A stretch of 64,000 nucleotides of DNA from Pseudomonas poae (GTDB lineage: Bacteria > Pseudomonadota > Gammaproteobacteria > Pseudomonadales > Pseudomonadaceae), in the NCBI GenBank assembly GCA_004000515.1, contig CP034537.1, positions 124,001-188,000 on the forward strand, given 5' to 3'. Of the stretch, positions 55,127-64,000 are shown in pieces. The notes below the pieces were generated by a model. The model did not search any database, was not told the origin of the DNA, and was given only the letters and a program-made list of their open reading frames with translations. Every line of letters begins with the position of its first letter. Within the stretch, counting starts at the first letter, position 1. The translations under genes were made by a program, and so were the position numbers.

Positions 55127-55422
55127 GGGGTTGACTCCAAGTGTTCCAGCAACTGCGGATCGAGCGGGTCCAACGGGCGGCCGAGCATGCTTTCGGCGGC
55201 CTGCCAGAGTTGATCCAGGCCGCTGGCCAGTGCCTGTTTGCCGGTGGCGCCCAATAGCAGGTAAGAGGCGCCCTGGAAGTCCTCGACCTTGAGCCGGAAC
55301 ACCGCCAGCACCTGGTTGATCGCCGCGATCCGGCGCAAACGCTCACGGCGCCGGGGCAACTCATCACCCAGGGGATCGCTCCAGTGCAGGTCTTCGCCGA
55401 GCAGCCCGCAGAGTCCGCACAT
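55123..55422 (-). CDS. Small protein with N-terminal CxxC, coupled to CobW
   Basis: Protein of 99 residues starting MCGLCGLLGEDLHWSDPLG, with Cys2 and Cys5 forming a CxxC and a following His. The rest is helical and rich in Arg (about 24-32, RRRERLRRI). I do not recognise a named family. The gene lies 13 bases after the SDR gene and overlaps cobW by four bases. The CxxC could bind a metal, making it a partner of the CobW GTPase; this is inference. Confidence 0.7.
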   Translation of the reverse strand: MCGLCGLLGEDLHWSDPLGDELPRRRERLRRIAAINQVLAVFRLKVEDFQGASYLLLGATGKQALASGLDQLWQAAESMLGRPLDPLDPQLLEHLESTP

Positions 55423-55435
55423 GGCTACACCTCAC

Positions 55436-56185
55436 TCATGGCATGACATCGCCGGAGTTCGGGCCCAGGGTCTGGCCAACGAACAGGTTGCCACCCGGCT
55501 CGCTTGCCAACAGCACAGCGGTGGGTGCCACTTCATCGGCCAAGCCGAAGCGGCCCAGGGGCAACTCCTTGGCCTTGGCGCGCTTCCAGTCGTCGCTGAT
55601 GCCGCCCACCAAGGGTGTTTCAATCGGGCCAGGGGCGATGGCGTTGACCAGTACGTTGTCCTTGGCGACTTCCAGGGCCAGGGATTTGGTAAAGCCGATC
55701 ACCCCAGCCTTGGCGGCGGCGTAATGGGTGAGTTCGGCGCCACCCTTGATACCAAGTTGCGAGGCCACGTTAATGATCCGCCCCCAGCGCTGCGCGAGCA
55801 TGTGCGGCAAGGCGCGCTGGCTGGCGATGAACACGCTGGTGAGGTCGACGCGCAGCATGTCGTTCCACATCTCGAGGGTGAGATCGATGCAGCGCGCCTG
55901 GGTCAGCATGCCGGCGTTGTTGACCAAAATGTCGATACCGCCGAACTGTTCGACGCATTTATCCACACTGGCCTGGGCGCCTTCGACAGTGCCCACATCG
56001 CCCAGGCACTCATGAACTTCGGCGCCGAGGTTGCGGCAGGTGATCGCGGTTTCGGCGAGGCTGGCGGCGTTGCGGTCGGCCAGCACCAGGCGTGCGCCCT
56101 CAGCGGCGTAGGCGCGGGCGATGGCGGCACCGATGCCGCTGCCAGCACCGGTGATCACAGCGCGGCGGTTAAACAGTTGGTTCAT
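55436..56185 (-). CDS. Short-chain dehydrogenase/reductase
   Basis: NAD(P)-dependent oxidoreductase of 249 residues. The Rossmann motif is TGAGSGIG (about residues 12-19), with NNAG later and the catalytic Ser and YxxxK as ASQ and HYAAAKAG. Asp in VLADRN suggests NAD preference. I start at the ATG at 56185; the longer frame reads into the REPIN. It is followed 13 bases later by the small CxxC gene. Substrate unknown; as part of a degradative operon it may oxidise a hydroxy acid. Confidence 0.9.
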   Translation of the reverse strand: MNQLFNRRAVITGAGSGIGAAIARAYAAEGARLVLADRNAASLAETAITCRNLGAEVHECLGDVGTVEGAQASVDKCVEQFGGIDILVNNAGMLTQARCIDLTLEMWNDMLRVDLTSVFIASQRALPHMLAQRWGRIINVASQLGIKGGAELTHYAAAKAGVIGFTKSLALEVAKDNVLVNAIAPGPIETPLVGGISDDWKRAKAKELPLGRFGLADEVAPTAVLLASEPGGNLFVGQTLGPNSGDVMP

Positions 56186-56216
56186 ATAAAAACTCCTCAG
56201 ACAAACATCATTCCAC

Positions 56217-56305
56217 TGTGGGAGCTGGCTTGCCTGCGATAGCGGCGTATCAGTAAACATGATTGGGGCGGACCCACCGCTATCGCAGGCAAGCCAGCTC
56301 CCACA
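56217..56305. repeat. REPIN inside the operon
   Basis: Inverted TGTGGGAGCTGGCTTGCCTG copies in the 138-base gap between two SDR genes. The hairpin may set unequal expression of the upstream and downstream halves of the operon. Confidence 0.92.
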
Positions 56306-56323
56306 TTTTCAGACCGAGTACAT

Positions 56324-57084
56324 TCAGTCCGGCCAGCGCACGGTCAGGCCGCCGTCGATGACGATGCTTTGTCCGGTGAGGTAACTTGACGCCTCACTGG
56401 TCAAGAACTGCACCAACGACGCTACTTCATCCGCCCGCCCTACCCGCCCCAGCGGGATCGCCCGTGCGGCCTTGACCAAGCCTTCCGGCCCCAGCGAATT
56501 CTTTGCATCCAGCGACTGCGGCGTCTCGATCAACCCTGGGATCACCGCATTGCAGCGAATGCCCAACGGTGCCAGTTCCACCGCCAACGACCGGCACAAC
56601 CCCGGCACACCGGCCTTGGCCGCCGCGTAATGGCTGTGCTCCTGCCAGCCATACACGCCGCCAGCAATCGAAGAGATCGCCACCAGCGCGCCGCCTTCAC
56701 TCATATGCCGGGTGGCCGCGCGGAAGGTGCGCATCACCCCGTCAGATCGACATTGAGCATCTCGTCCCACAGCGCATCGGTCATTTCCAGCAGCGGCGCA
56801 CGGCGCAGTAAACCGGCGTTGGCCACGGCGTAATCCAGGCGGCCGAAGTGCTGCACGGCTTGTTCGGCCAATGCGTCTACCGAAGCGGTATTGCCCACGT
56901 CCAGCGGCAACATGAGGCACTCGCCGCCGGCTTCTTCCACCAGGGCCACGGTGGTGTGCGGGTCATGAGGATCGGCCGGGTAATACCCGCCGACCACCGC
57001 CACACCATTGCGGGCATAGGCCACGGCGAGGGCTTGGCCGATGCCACTGGCGGCACCGGTAATCAAGGCAACTTTACGGCTCAT
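56324..57084 (-). CDS. Short-chain dehydrogenase/reductase (one frameshift near 56738)
   Basis: SDR of 253 residues. Rossmann motif TGAASGIG, catalytic Tyr-Lys in HYAAAKAG, and the C-terminal [13 protein letters not shown] typical of FabG-like enzymes. One base is missing from C4 at 56737-56740; restoring it joins LNVDLTG to [13 protein letters not shown] start at the ATG at 57084 ([10 protein letters not shown]), ten bases after the MFS stop. Substrate unknown. Confidence 0.87.
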
Positions 57085-57094
57085 CAAAGACTCC

Positions 57095-58434
57095 TTACTG
57101 AACGGTTTCCGGACGCACATGGCGGGCGGCAAACATCAACATGCCGGACAAGAAGCACGGCACCGCACCGAACCACAGCGCGGCGGTCTGCCAGTCACTG
57201 CCGGCCGACAACACTTGGGTCGCGCCGAAGCCTGCAACCACGGCGCCAATCGGGCCCATCGCGTGGATGATTGCGCCGCCGGTGGCGCGGATGCTGGTGG
57301 GGAAACTTTCACTGATAAAGAACAACGCCGCCGAGTACGGGCCGATCAGGAAGAACAGGCCCAGGCTGTACAACCCGACCACCATCGCCATATTGCTCGG
57401 GCCAAACAGCATGCCGGCGAACGACAACCCGCCGAGCATCCAACCCAGGCCAATCACGTTGCGACGGCCGATCTTGTCGCCCATCCAGCCGTGGCTGAGG
57501 TAACCGCAGTAACCCACCAGGTTCGACAGTACGAGGATGATCAGCGAGTTTTCGAACGAGATGTGGTGCACGCTGACGATCACCGATGTGCCCAACACGC
57601 TGAACACCTGGATCGCTGCCCAATTGAGCAGCAACGCAGCGCCGATCACCAAGGTGGCGCGACGGGCCGGGCCACGGAACGCAGCCTTGAGGCCAGCCTT
57701 GCTGTGTTCGTCGTAGTCCACGCCGTAGGTGACGGCGACGTTTTGCGCTTCTTTCACCGCGCCGCTTTTACGCAGCTCGCTGATGCGCTGGTGGATCTGG
57801 AACTGCGGGCTCTCCTTGAGCTTGCGCGCCATGATCGCGATCACAATCGCCGGGATGGCGGCGAAAATGAAGCAGCCCTGCCAACCAATGATCGGCAATA
57901 ACAGTGCAGTCAAACCCGCAGCGATCAACGCGCCAACCGGCCAGCCGCCCTGCACCAGGCTGTAGATGAAGCCACGGCGTTTGGTCAGGCGCGGGTCTTG
58001 CGAGGCACCGTACAGCTCACTCAAATACGTGGCGTTGACGGTTTCCTCGGCATACCCCAGGCCGCCCAACGAACGGATCAGAATCAGCGGCGACTTGCCC
58101 CACGCCCCGCCAATCGCCGTCAGCGCCGAACACAGCGCGGAACCGGCCACGGTGAAGATGATGCCTTTGCGTCGACCCAATTTATCGACCACAGGGCCAA
58201 TGGCGAAGGCAACCACGGCAGTGCCCACCGCCACCAGGTCGCGATCTCGGCTTGCTCCACTTCACCCCAGCCAAAGTGCCGGCCGATCTCCGGCAACAAC
58301 GTGCCGAACAGGATGAAGTCATACACCGCAAACACCCAGGCGAAAAACGCGATCCAGGTGGCGAAGCGCACTTCCTGGGACGTCAGTTGCCGGGGTTTCC
58401 AGCCAGTCAGGTCAAGCTTGTTGTAGATGGACAT
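57095..58434 (-). CDS. MFS transporter (one frameshift near 58237)
   Basis: Inner-membrane transporter of 446 residues with 12 helices. It resembles the metabolite/proton symporter branch: MFS loop 2-3 motif GPVVDKLGRRKG and a second GDKIGRRNV in the C half. One base is missing near 58237 (restored: EIATLVAVGTAVVAFA). It lies between the imidase-like and SDR genes, so it probably imports the operon's substrate, perhaps an imide, half-amide or carboxylate. The transport direction cannot be read from sequence. Confidence 0.85.
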
Positions 58435-58471
58435 GGGTCGCGCCTCAGGGATGGGGGGCTGTTTTCAGGGG

Positions 58472-59350
58472 TCAGGTACGCGGTTGCCGGCGGATGAAGT
58501 CATCGGCGATTTCGTCAAAGGTGACGAAGCGCACACCGGCATGGCTTTGGATGTGTTCGATCAACCGCTCAAGCATCAACAGCACTTGCGGGCGGCCGGA
58601 AACGTCGGGGTGGATGGTCATGGTGAACACTGCGTGTTCGTGCTCGCGGTAGACCCAGTCGAACTGGTCGCGCCACATTTCTTCGAGGTGACGCGGGTTG
58701 ACGAACCCGTGGCTGTTGGGGGCTTTCTTGATGAACATCATCGGCGGCAGGTCGTCCAGGTACCAGTTGGCCGGGATCTCCACCAGGTCGGTTTCTTCGC
58801 CGCGCACCAGGGGTTTCATCCAGGTGTCGGGGTGCTGGCTGTAGTCGATCTTGGTCCAGGTGTCGCCCTTGCGAACGTAGTAGGGGTGGAAGTCGTTGTG
58901 CATCAGGCTGTGGTCGTACTTGATGCCTTTTTTCAGCAGCAGTTCGTTGGTGACCTTGCTGAATTCCCACCACGGTGCAACGTAGCCGGTCGGTCGTTTG
59001 CCGGTGACTTGGGTGATCAGCTCGATGGATTTATCGAGGACGATCTCTTCCTGCTCGGCAGTCATCGCAATCGGGTTTTCATGGCTGTAGCCGTGCACAC
59101 CGATTTCATGGCCGGCGTCGGCCACGGCCTTCATTTGTTCGGGGAAGGTTTCCATCGAATGGCCGGGGATAAACCAGGTGGTCCGCAGGCCGTAGCGCTC
59201 GAACAATTTGAGCAGGCGCGGTGCGCCAATCTCACCGGCGAACAAGCCACGGGAGATGTCGTCCGGCGAGTCTTCGCCGCCGTAGGAACCGAGCCAGCCG
59301 GCGACAGCGTCAACGTCGACGCCAAATGCACAAAGGATGTCTTTAGCCAT
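58472..59350 (-). CDS. Polysaccharide deacetylase-fold hydrolase, PgdA/cyclic imidase type
   Basis: Metal-dependent hydrolase of 292 residues. The NodB-type motifs read [11 protein letters not shown] (first Asp pair), [14 protein letters not shown] (metal His residues) and [10 protein letters not shown]. It strongly resembles Helicobacter PgdA (HP0310) as I recall it, and the related 293-residue cyclic imide hydrolase of P. putida. There is no signal peptide, so a cytoplasmic imidase is more likely than a wall deacetylase. The neighbouring amidase could take the half-amide product further. A strong AAGGAGAC site lies upstream. Confidence 0.85.
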   Translation of the reverse strand: MAKDILCAFGVDVDAVAGWLGSYGGEDSPDDISRGLFAGEIGAPRLLKLFERYGLRTTWFIPGHSMETFPEQMKAVADAGHEIGVHGYSHENPIAMTAEQEEIVLDKSIELITQVTGKRPTGYVAPWWEFSKVTNELLLKKGIKYDHSLMHNDFHPYYVRKGDTWTKIDYSQHPDTWMKPLVRGEETDLVEIPANWYLDDLPPMMFIKKAPNSHGFVNPRHLEEMWRDQFDWVYREHEHAVFTMTIHPDVSGRPQVLLMLERLIEHIQSHAGVRFVTFDEIADDFIRRQPRT

Positions 59351-59361
59351 GATGTGTCTCC

Positions 59362-60683
59362 TTAAACGTTAAGTACGGATTCGACGGACAACGCCGCGCG
59401 CAACAGGCGAGCGTCCTCCCCGTCGGGGCGCTGAGCAGCAGCCCGGTGGGCAGGCCCTGGGCATCGCGGCCGCTGGGCAAGGTCACGCCGGGCATGTCGA
59501 GCAAACTGCCGGGCATGGTCAGGCGCAGGGTGGCGAGGTTGGTTTTTACGAAGAGGTCGTCGTCGACTTCCAGCGGCGCCAAGGCGGGCGCAACGTGGGC
59601 GACGGTCGGGGTGATCAGGATTGCACCGTCGAGGTCATCGACCAGTTGCTGTTGCAGGCGACGGCGGGCATCGACCAGGTGCAGCAGTTGGCTCGCTGGC
59701 AGCGCACGCGCCGCTTCGAGGCGACGCCGCACACGCGGGTCGAGTTGCTCAGCGTCGGGGCTGTCGAGCAGCGCCTCATGCAGGGCAAAGGCTTCGAAAG
59801 TGCCGAGCCAGCCATGGTCCTTGATCAATGCCAGGGTGGCTTCGAAGGTCGGGCACTCGCGCTCTTCGATCAGCGCGCCTTGGGCCTTTAGCTGTTCCAC
59901 TGCGCGCAGCAGGTTATTGCGCACGGCCGGTTCGACCTCTTGTTGCGCCAGCACGAAGCGCTGGCCCTTGAGGCTGCGGGCGCTGTGGGTTTGGCGACGA
60001 CCATTGAGCACGTCGTCGATGGCCAAGGCGTCGCGCACGCTGCGGGTCAGCGGGCCGAGGCTGTCGAGGGTGTGGGCCAAGGGAAATACACCGTCGCGGC
60101 TGTAGCGTCGACTGCTGCTGCGATAGCCCACCACACCATTGAGCGCCGCAGGAATGCGGATTGAACCGGCGGTGTCGGTGCCCATGGCAATCGGTACGAT
60201 GCCAGCGGCCACGGCAACCGCCGATCCCGATGATGACCCGCCTGGAATACGCGCCTCATCGCCGCTGCTAGGGTTGAACGGGGTGCCGAAATGCGGGTTC
60301 AGGCCCAGGCCGGAATAGGCCAGTTCGCTGAGGTTGGTCTTGCCCACGCTGACCATTCCGGCACGGCATAACAGGCCGACGCTGGGCGCATCCAGCAACG
60401 CGGCGGGCGCATTGCGGCGATAGGCCGCGCCAGCCGTGGTGATGCTGCCGGCCACATCGAACAGGTCCTTCCAGGCCAGCGGCACTCCATCGAACACGCT
60501 CAAGGGTTGGCCGGCGCGCCAGCGGGCGGCAGCGGCTTCGGCCTCACGGCGAGCGCGCTCGGCGGTCAGGGAGATAAACACGCTGGGGGCCATGCTCGCA
60601 TGGACGAGCGCCTGTTCGAGTGCTTGCACCGGGTCACTGCGACCGCTGGCGAAATCCTCGGCCATGGAAGTGGCGTCTGACAT
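59362..60683 (-). CDS. Amidase signature family enzyme (one frameshift near 59419)
   Basis: Ser-Ser-Lys amidase of 440 residues. Catalytic Lys in [10 protein letters not shown], the Gly/Ser-rich [15 protein letters not shown] with cis-Ser, and nucleophile Ser in [12 protein letters not shown]. One base is missing from C4 at 59418-59421; restoring it gives [22 protein letters not shown] and a stop at 59362, 11 bases before the next gene. Without correction the frame runs into the next gene. I start at the ATG at 60683. As first gene of the operon it may cleave a half-amide to a dicarboxylate plus ammonia. Confidence 0.87.
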
Positions 60684-60702
60684 CGGAATGAACCTCAAAA
60701 AC

Positions 60703-60728
60703 GTACATATTAATAAAATGTACATTTT
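60703..60728. promoter_or_regulatory. Candidate GntR operator next to the amidase
   Basis: GTACAT-N9-ATGTAC dyad (60703-60723) continuing to GTACATTTT at 60720-60728. It overlaps the likely promoter of the minus-strand amidase operon. Confidence 0.6.
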
Positions 60729-60866
60729 ACAAAGGCAGGTTTCGTGCCAGTCTCAATAGCGGCGTTTCTGCGTGCAACGGGTTTTTAACCCAGAGCTACG
60801 GGATAGATGGTTTTGATCGAGGGAAAATATCTTGCCCAGAAGCCGACAAGGTCCTTCAATGAAATA

Positions 60867-60894
60867 ATGTATCTTTTATTAATAAGTACATTTT
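60867..60894. promoter_or_regulatory. Second candidate GntR operator
   Basis: ATGTAT-N13-GTACAT with the shared core TTAATAA and GTACATTTT also seen at the first site. It lies 80 bases before the GntR gene. The gap 60684-60973 holds no gene, only these two AT-rich sites. Confidence 0.55.
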
Positions 60895-60973
60895 GGTGCA
60901 GAAAAGTAACATTCCTACATTCAGAGCCCCAAATAAGTGCCACCGATGTGGCGCAGGGTGACAGGCGCAACTT

Positions 60974-62007
60974 ATGAGAGAATCCCCGGCCACCGTCCTA
61001 CAAGCCCCTGAGAAAGTGATGAAAGCAGTGTCCGCCTCGGCCTCCCGTTACGCGATGATTCACCAAGTGTTGCGTGACGCGATCGTCAACGGCACCGCCC
61101 GCCATGGCCTGGTGTTGCTGGAAGCCCCCTGGCCGAATTGTTCGGCACCAGCCGCGTGCCGGTGCGCAAGGCGCTGGACCTGCTGCATGCCGAAGGCTTG
61201 ATCTGCCGCTTCAATGGCCGGGGTTACTTGATCAACCCTGAAGGCCTGGCGATGGAACCGTTGCGCCTGCCCTTAAGCCACGCCCATCTGGGCTTGAATG
61301 GTGAAGATGAGTTGGTGGACACGCGACCACTGGGCGAACGCATCGTCGAGGAGATCGGCGCAGCGCTGTCCACCTGCATTGCCTTCGGCCATTACCGCCT
61401 GGATGAACAAGCTGCCGCCGACCACTATGGCGTCAGCCGTGCGGTAGTACGTGAAGCGCTGATGCGTTTGCGTGACCGCGGCTTGGTGGAAAAAGAGCCC
61501 TATTCCCAATGGCTGGCCGGGCCTTTGACTGCGCGGGAAGTGACCGAAGACTACGAGTTGCGCGCCTGCCTGGAACCCGAAGCCCTGCGCCAAAGCGCAC
61601 CGAACCTTGACCGCGAACTGCTCGAAGCCATGTTGCAACGGGTGCTCGACGCCCAGGACAGCCCTCACTGCAGCCTGGAGGCTATCGAGCAGATCGAGGA
61701 GGACTTGCACCAGCGCTGCCTGGCAGGCCTGCAGAACCGCAAGATCGCCGCGCTGATCCGCCAGGGCCAGAGCCCGATGATCATCAGCCGGATTTTCTAT
61801 CGTTTGCTGGGGATCGGTGCTGATCCGGCGATGTTGGCCGAACATCGGTTGATTCTGGAGCTGTTGCTGCATGGCGCGTTTGACGCGGCGGCGTTGAATT
61901 TGCGCGAGCATTTGCAACGAGCCCGGCAGCGCATGTTGCAGCGTTTGAAGGTGTTGTCGGTGCTTCCAGAACAACCCCTTCCCAGCTATCTGCATAAAAT
62001 CAGCTGA
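60974..62007 (+). CDS. GntR regulator with two winged-helix domains and FCD domain (one frameshift near 61127)
   Basis: Regulator of about 344 residues. Two GntR-type winged helices occur in tandem: about 25-88 (LAELFGTSRVPVRKALDLLHAEG) and about 116-185 (AAADHYGVSRAVVREALMRLRDRG), cores cited. A C-terminal helical FCD ligand domain follows (about 190-330). Ordinary FadR-type regulators have one DNA-binding domain. One base is missing from C5 at 61125-61129; restoring it joins LVLLEAP to LAELFGTSR. It is divergent from the amidase operon and probably represses it until a ligand binds. Confidence 0.85.
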
Positions 62008-62099
62008 ATTCATGCAATTTGTTACTAACAACCCCAGACCATTGAAACCACCACTGCCCCGCCCCATCTAACCAGCATACTTCCTTATGCAGGTGCCCC

Positions 62100-64000
62100 A
62101 TGAGCGACCAGCAAGCCTTCCCTGATTACGACCTGAACGACTACGCCGACCCCGAAAACGCCGAATCCACTTCCTCGAATACCGGCCTGGCGTTACCTGG
62201 GCAGAACCTGCCGGACAAGGTCTACATCATCCCGATCCACAATCGGCCGTTCTTCCCGGCGCAAGTGCTGCCGGTGATCGTCAATGAAGAGCCGTGGGCC
62301 GAAACGCTTGAGCTGGTGAGCAAGTCCGACCACCACTCCCTCGCGCTGTTTTTTCATGGAGACGCCGCCCGAAGACCCGCGCCACTTCGACACCTCCGCG
62401 TTGCCGCTGTACGGCACCCTGGTGAAGGTGCATCACGCCAGCCGCGAGAACGGCAAGCTGCAATTTGTGGCCCAGGGCCTGACCCGCGTACGCATCAAGA
62501 CCTGGCTCAAGCACCACCGCCCACCGTACCTGGTGGAGGTCGAATACCCGCACCAGCCTTCCGAGCCGACCGACGAGGTCAAGGCCTACGGCATGGCGCT
62601 GATCAATGCAATCAAGGAACTGCTGCCGCTCAACCCGCTGTACAGCGAAGAGTTGAAAAACTACCTCAACCGCTTCAGCCCCAATGACCCGTCGCCACTT
62701 ACCGACTTCGCCGCCGCGTTGACTTCGGCGACAGGCAACGAGTTGCAGGAAGTGCTGGACTGCGTGCCCATGCTCAAGCGCATGGAAAAAGTGCTGCCGA
62801 TGCTGCGCAAGGAGGTTGAAGTCGCGCGCCTGCAAAAGAAATCTCCGCCGAAGTGAACCGCAAGATCGGCGAGCATCAGCGCGAGTTCTTCCTCAAGGAA
62901 CAACTCAAGGTCATCCAGCAGGAACTGGGGCTTACCAAGGACGACCGCAGCGCCGACGTCGAACAGTTCGAGCAACGCCTGCAAGGCAAAGTGCTGCCCA
63001 CCCAGGCGCAAAAACGCATCGATGAAGAACTGAACAAACTCTCGATCCTGGAAACCGGATCGCCGGAATACGCGGTCACGCGCAATTACCTGGACTGGGC
63101 CACCTCGGTGCCATGGGGCGTGTATGGCGAAGACAAACTCGACCTGAAACACGCACGCAAGGTGCTGGATAAACACCACGCGGGCCTGGACGACATCAAG
63201 AGCCGCATCCTCGAATTCCTGGCGGTGGGTGCCTATAAAGGCGAGGTCGCCGGCTCCATCGTATTGCTGGTGGGCCCGCCGGGCGTGGGCAAGACCAGCG
63301 TAGGTAAATCCATTGCCGAATCCCTGGGACGGCCGTTCTATCGGTTCAGCGTCGGCGGCATGCGTGACGAGGCTGAGATCAAGGGCCACCGCCGCACCTA
63401 CATCGGCGCCCTGCCCGGCAAGCTGGTGCAGGCGCTCAAGGATGTGGAGGTGATGAACCCGGTGATCATGCTCGACGAGATCGACAAGATGGGCCAAAGC
63501 TTCCAGGGCGACCCAGCGTCGGCCTTGCTGGAAACCCTGGACCCGGAACAGAACGTCGAATTCCTCGATCACTACCTGGACCTGCGCCTGGACCTGTCCA
63601 AAGTCCTGTTCGTGTGCACCGCCAACACCCTGGATTCAATCCCCGGCCCGTTGCTGGACCGTATGGAAGTGATTCGCCTGTCGGGCTATATCACCGAAGA
63701 AAAAGTCGCGATCGCCAAGCGTCACCTGTGGCCAAAACAGCTGGAAAAAGCCGGTGTGGCAAAAACCAGCCTGACCATCAGCGACAGCGCGTTGCGTGCA
63801 TTGATCGACGGTTATGCGCGCGAAGCCGGCGTACGCCAGTTGGAGAAACAACTGGGCAAACTGGTGCGCAAGGCGGTGGTCAAGTTGCTGGATGAGCCGG
63901 ACTCGGTGATCAAGATCGGCAACAAAGACCTGGAAAGCTCCCTGGGGATGCCGGTGTTCCGCAATGAACAAGTGCTGTCCGGCACCGGTGTGATCACCGG
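62100..64000 (+). CDS. lon: Second Lon-type ATP-dependent protease, 3' end outside window (two frameshifts)
   Basis: The visible part covers about 634 of some 805 residues. It has the N-terminal substrate domain (about 45-250), a coiled coil, and AAA+ motifs: Walker A GPPGVGKTSVGKS, Walker B VIMLDEIDKMG, and a sensor region CTANTLDSIP. The catalytic Ser-Lys domain lies beyond the edge. The N-terminal DLNDYADPENAES matches the second Lon of pseudomonads (AsrA in P. aeruginosa as I recall). Two shifts compensate: T6 at 62349-62354 (one T too many, giving LALFFMETPPED) and one base missing at 62834-62840 (giving RLQKEISAEVNRKIGE). It would act in heat-shock protein turnover. Confidence 0.9.

Noticed and set aside
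60785..60970. Short minus-strand open frame in the GntR/amidase intergenic region
   Set aside because: Sixty-one codons with no ribosome site or family motif; it covers candidate operators.
1..64000. CRISPR arrays, tRNA or rRNA genes, integrases or insertion sequences
   Set aside because: No evenly spaced direct repeats, no cloverleaf-like or rRNA sequence, and no transposase or integrase product was recognised on either strand. A weak tRNA could still be missed by eye.

Overview
The window looks like the chromosome of a Pseudomonas of the P. fluorescens group. The evidence is the high GC content and third-position GC bias, the aatJQMP-aauSR synteny, the membrane PQQ glucose dehydrogenase, MetR and GlpM, the second Lon protease of pseudomonads, and repeated paired REP palindromes (REPINs, core GTGGGAGCTGGCTTGCCTGCGAT) between genes. 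No rRNA, tRNA, CRISPR array, phage or insertion sequence was seen.

Layout. 1-8.8 kb: end of a TonB siderophore receptor, then the acidic amino acid uptake operon aatJQMP with its two-component regulators aauS/aauR and glpM. A sigma-54 promoter and two AauR-type boxes lie upstream. 8.9-16.1 kb, minus strand: a compact operon of HAD phosphatase, class III aminotransferase, esterase, FemAB-like acyltransferase, sensor kinase and sigma-54 activator. It has its own -24/-12 promoter and a perfect inverted repeat where an enhancer would sit; this is my best candidate for an undescribed system. 16.3-25.3 kb: MipA-like porin, fatty acid desaturase, a ureohydrolase with two EamA half-transporters, a DsbA-like protein, a hydrolase, MetR, a NUDIX enzyme, a doubly degenerate receiver/HD protein, and Zur-controlled L31. 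25.4-31.9 kb: putrescine-type permease, RamA-like amidase, LuxR regulator, glutamate-synthase-like FMN enzyme, cupin, OpgC. 32-43 kb: amino acid permease, class A PBP-like protein, tyrosinase, and a giant NEL-type E3 ubiquitin ligase. 43-52.8 kb: PadR/ferric reductase pair, Pr6Pr and VF530 proteins, Zur-controlled ZnuD, Gcd, and a GGDEF/EAL protein. 52.9-62 kb: a nine-gene minus-strand operon (amidase, imidase/deacetylase, MFS, two SDRs, small CxxC protein, CobW GTPase, leaderless solute-binding protein) facing a GntR regulator with two DNA-binding domains. 62.1 kb to the end: Lon protease, cut by the window edge.

Data quality. I count 21 single-base frameshifts in 15 otherwise well-conserved genes, mostly in homopolymers and often a run of five C or G read as four. 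I read these as sequence errors, not pseudogenes, and annotate such genes at full length with the shift position stated.

How genes work together. Acidic amino acid import is controlled by its adjacent two-component system. Two genes at separate sites (rpmE2, znuD) share a Zur operator type and form part of a zinc-starvation response. The amidase plus imidase pair suggests stepwise opening of a cyclic imide to a dicarboxylate, with a CobW metallochaperone encoded in the same transcript. All functions are inferred from sequence recognised by eye; no database search was run.
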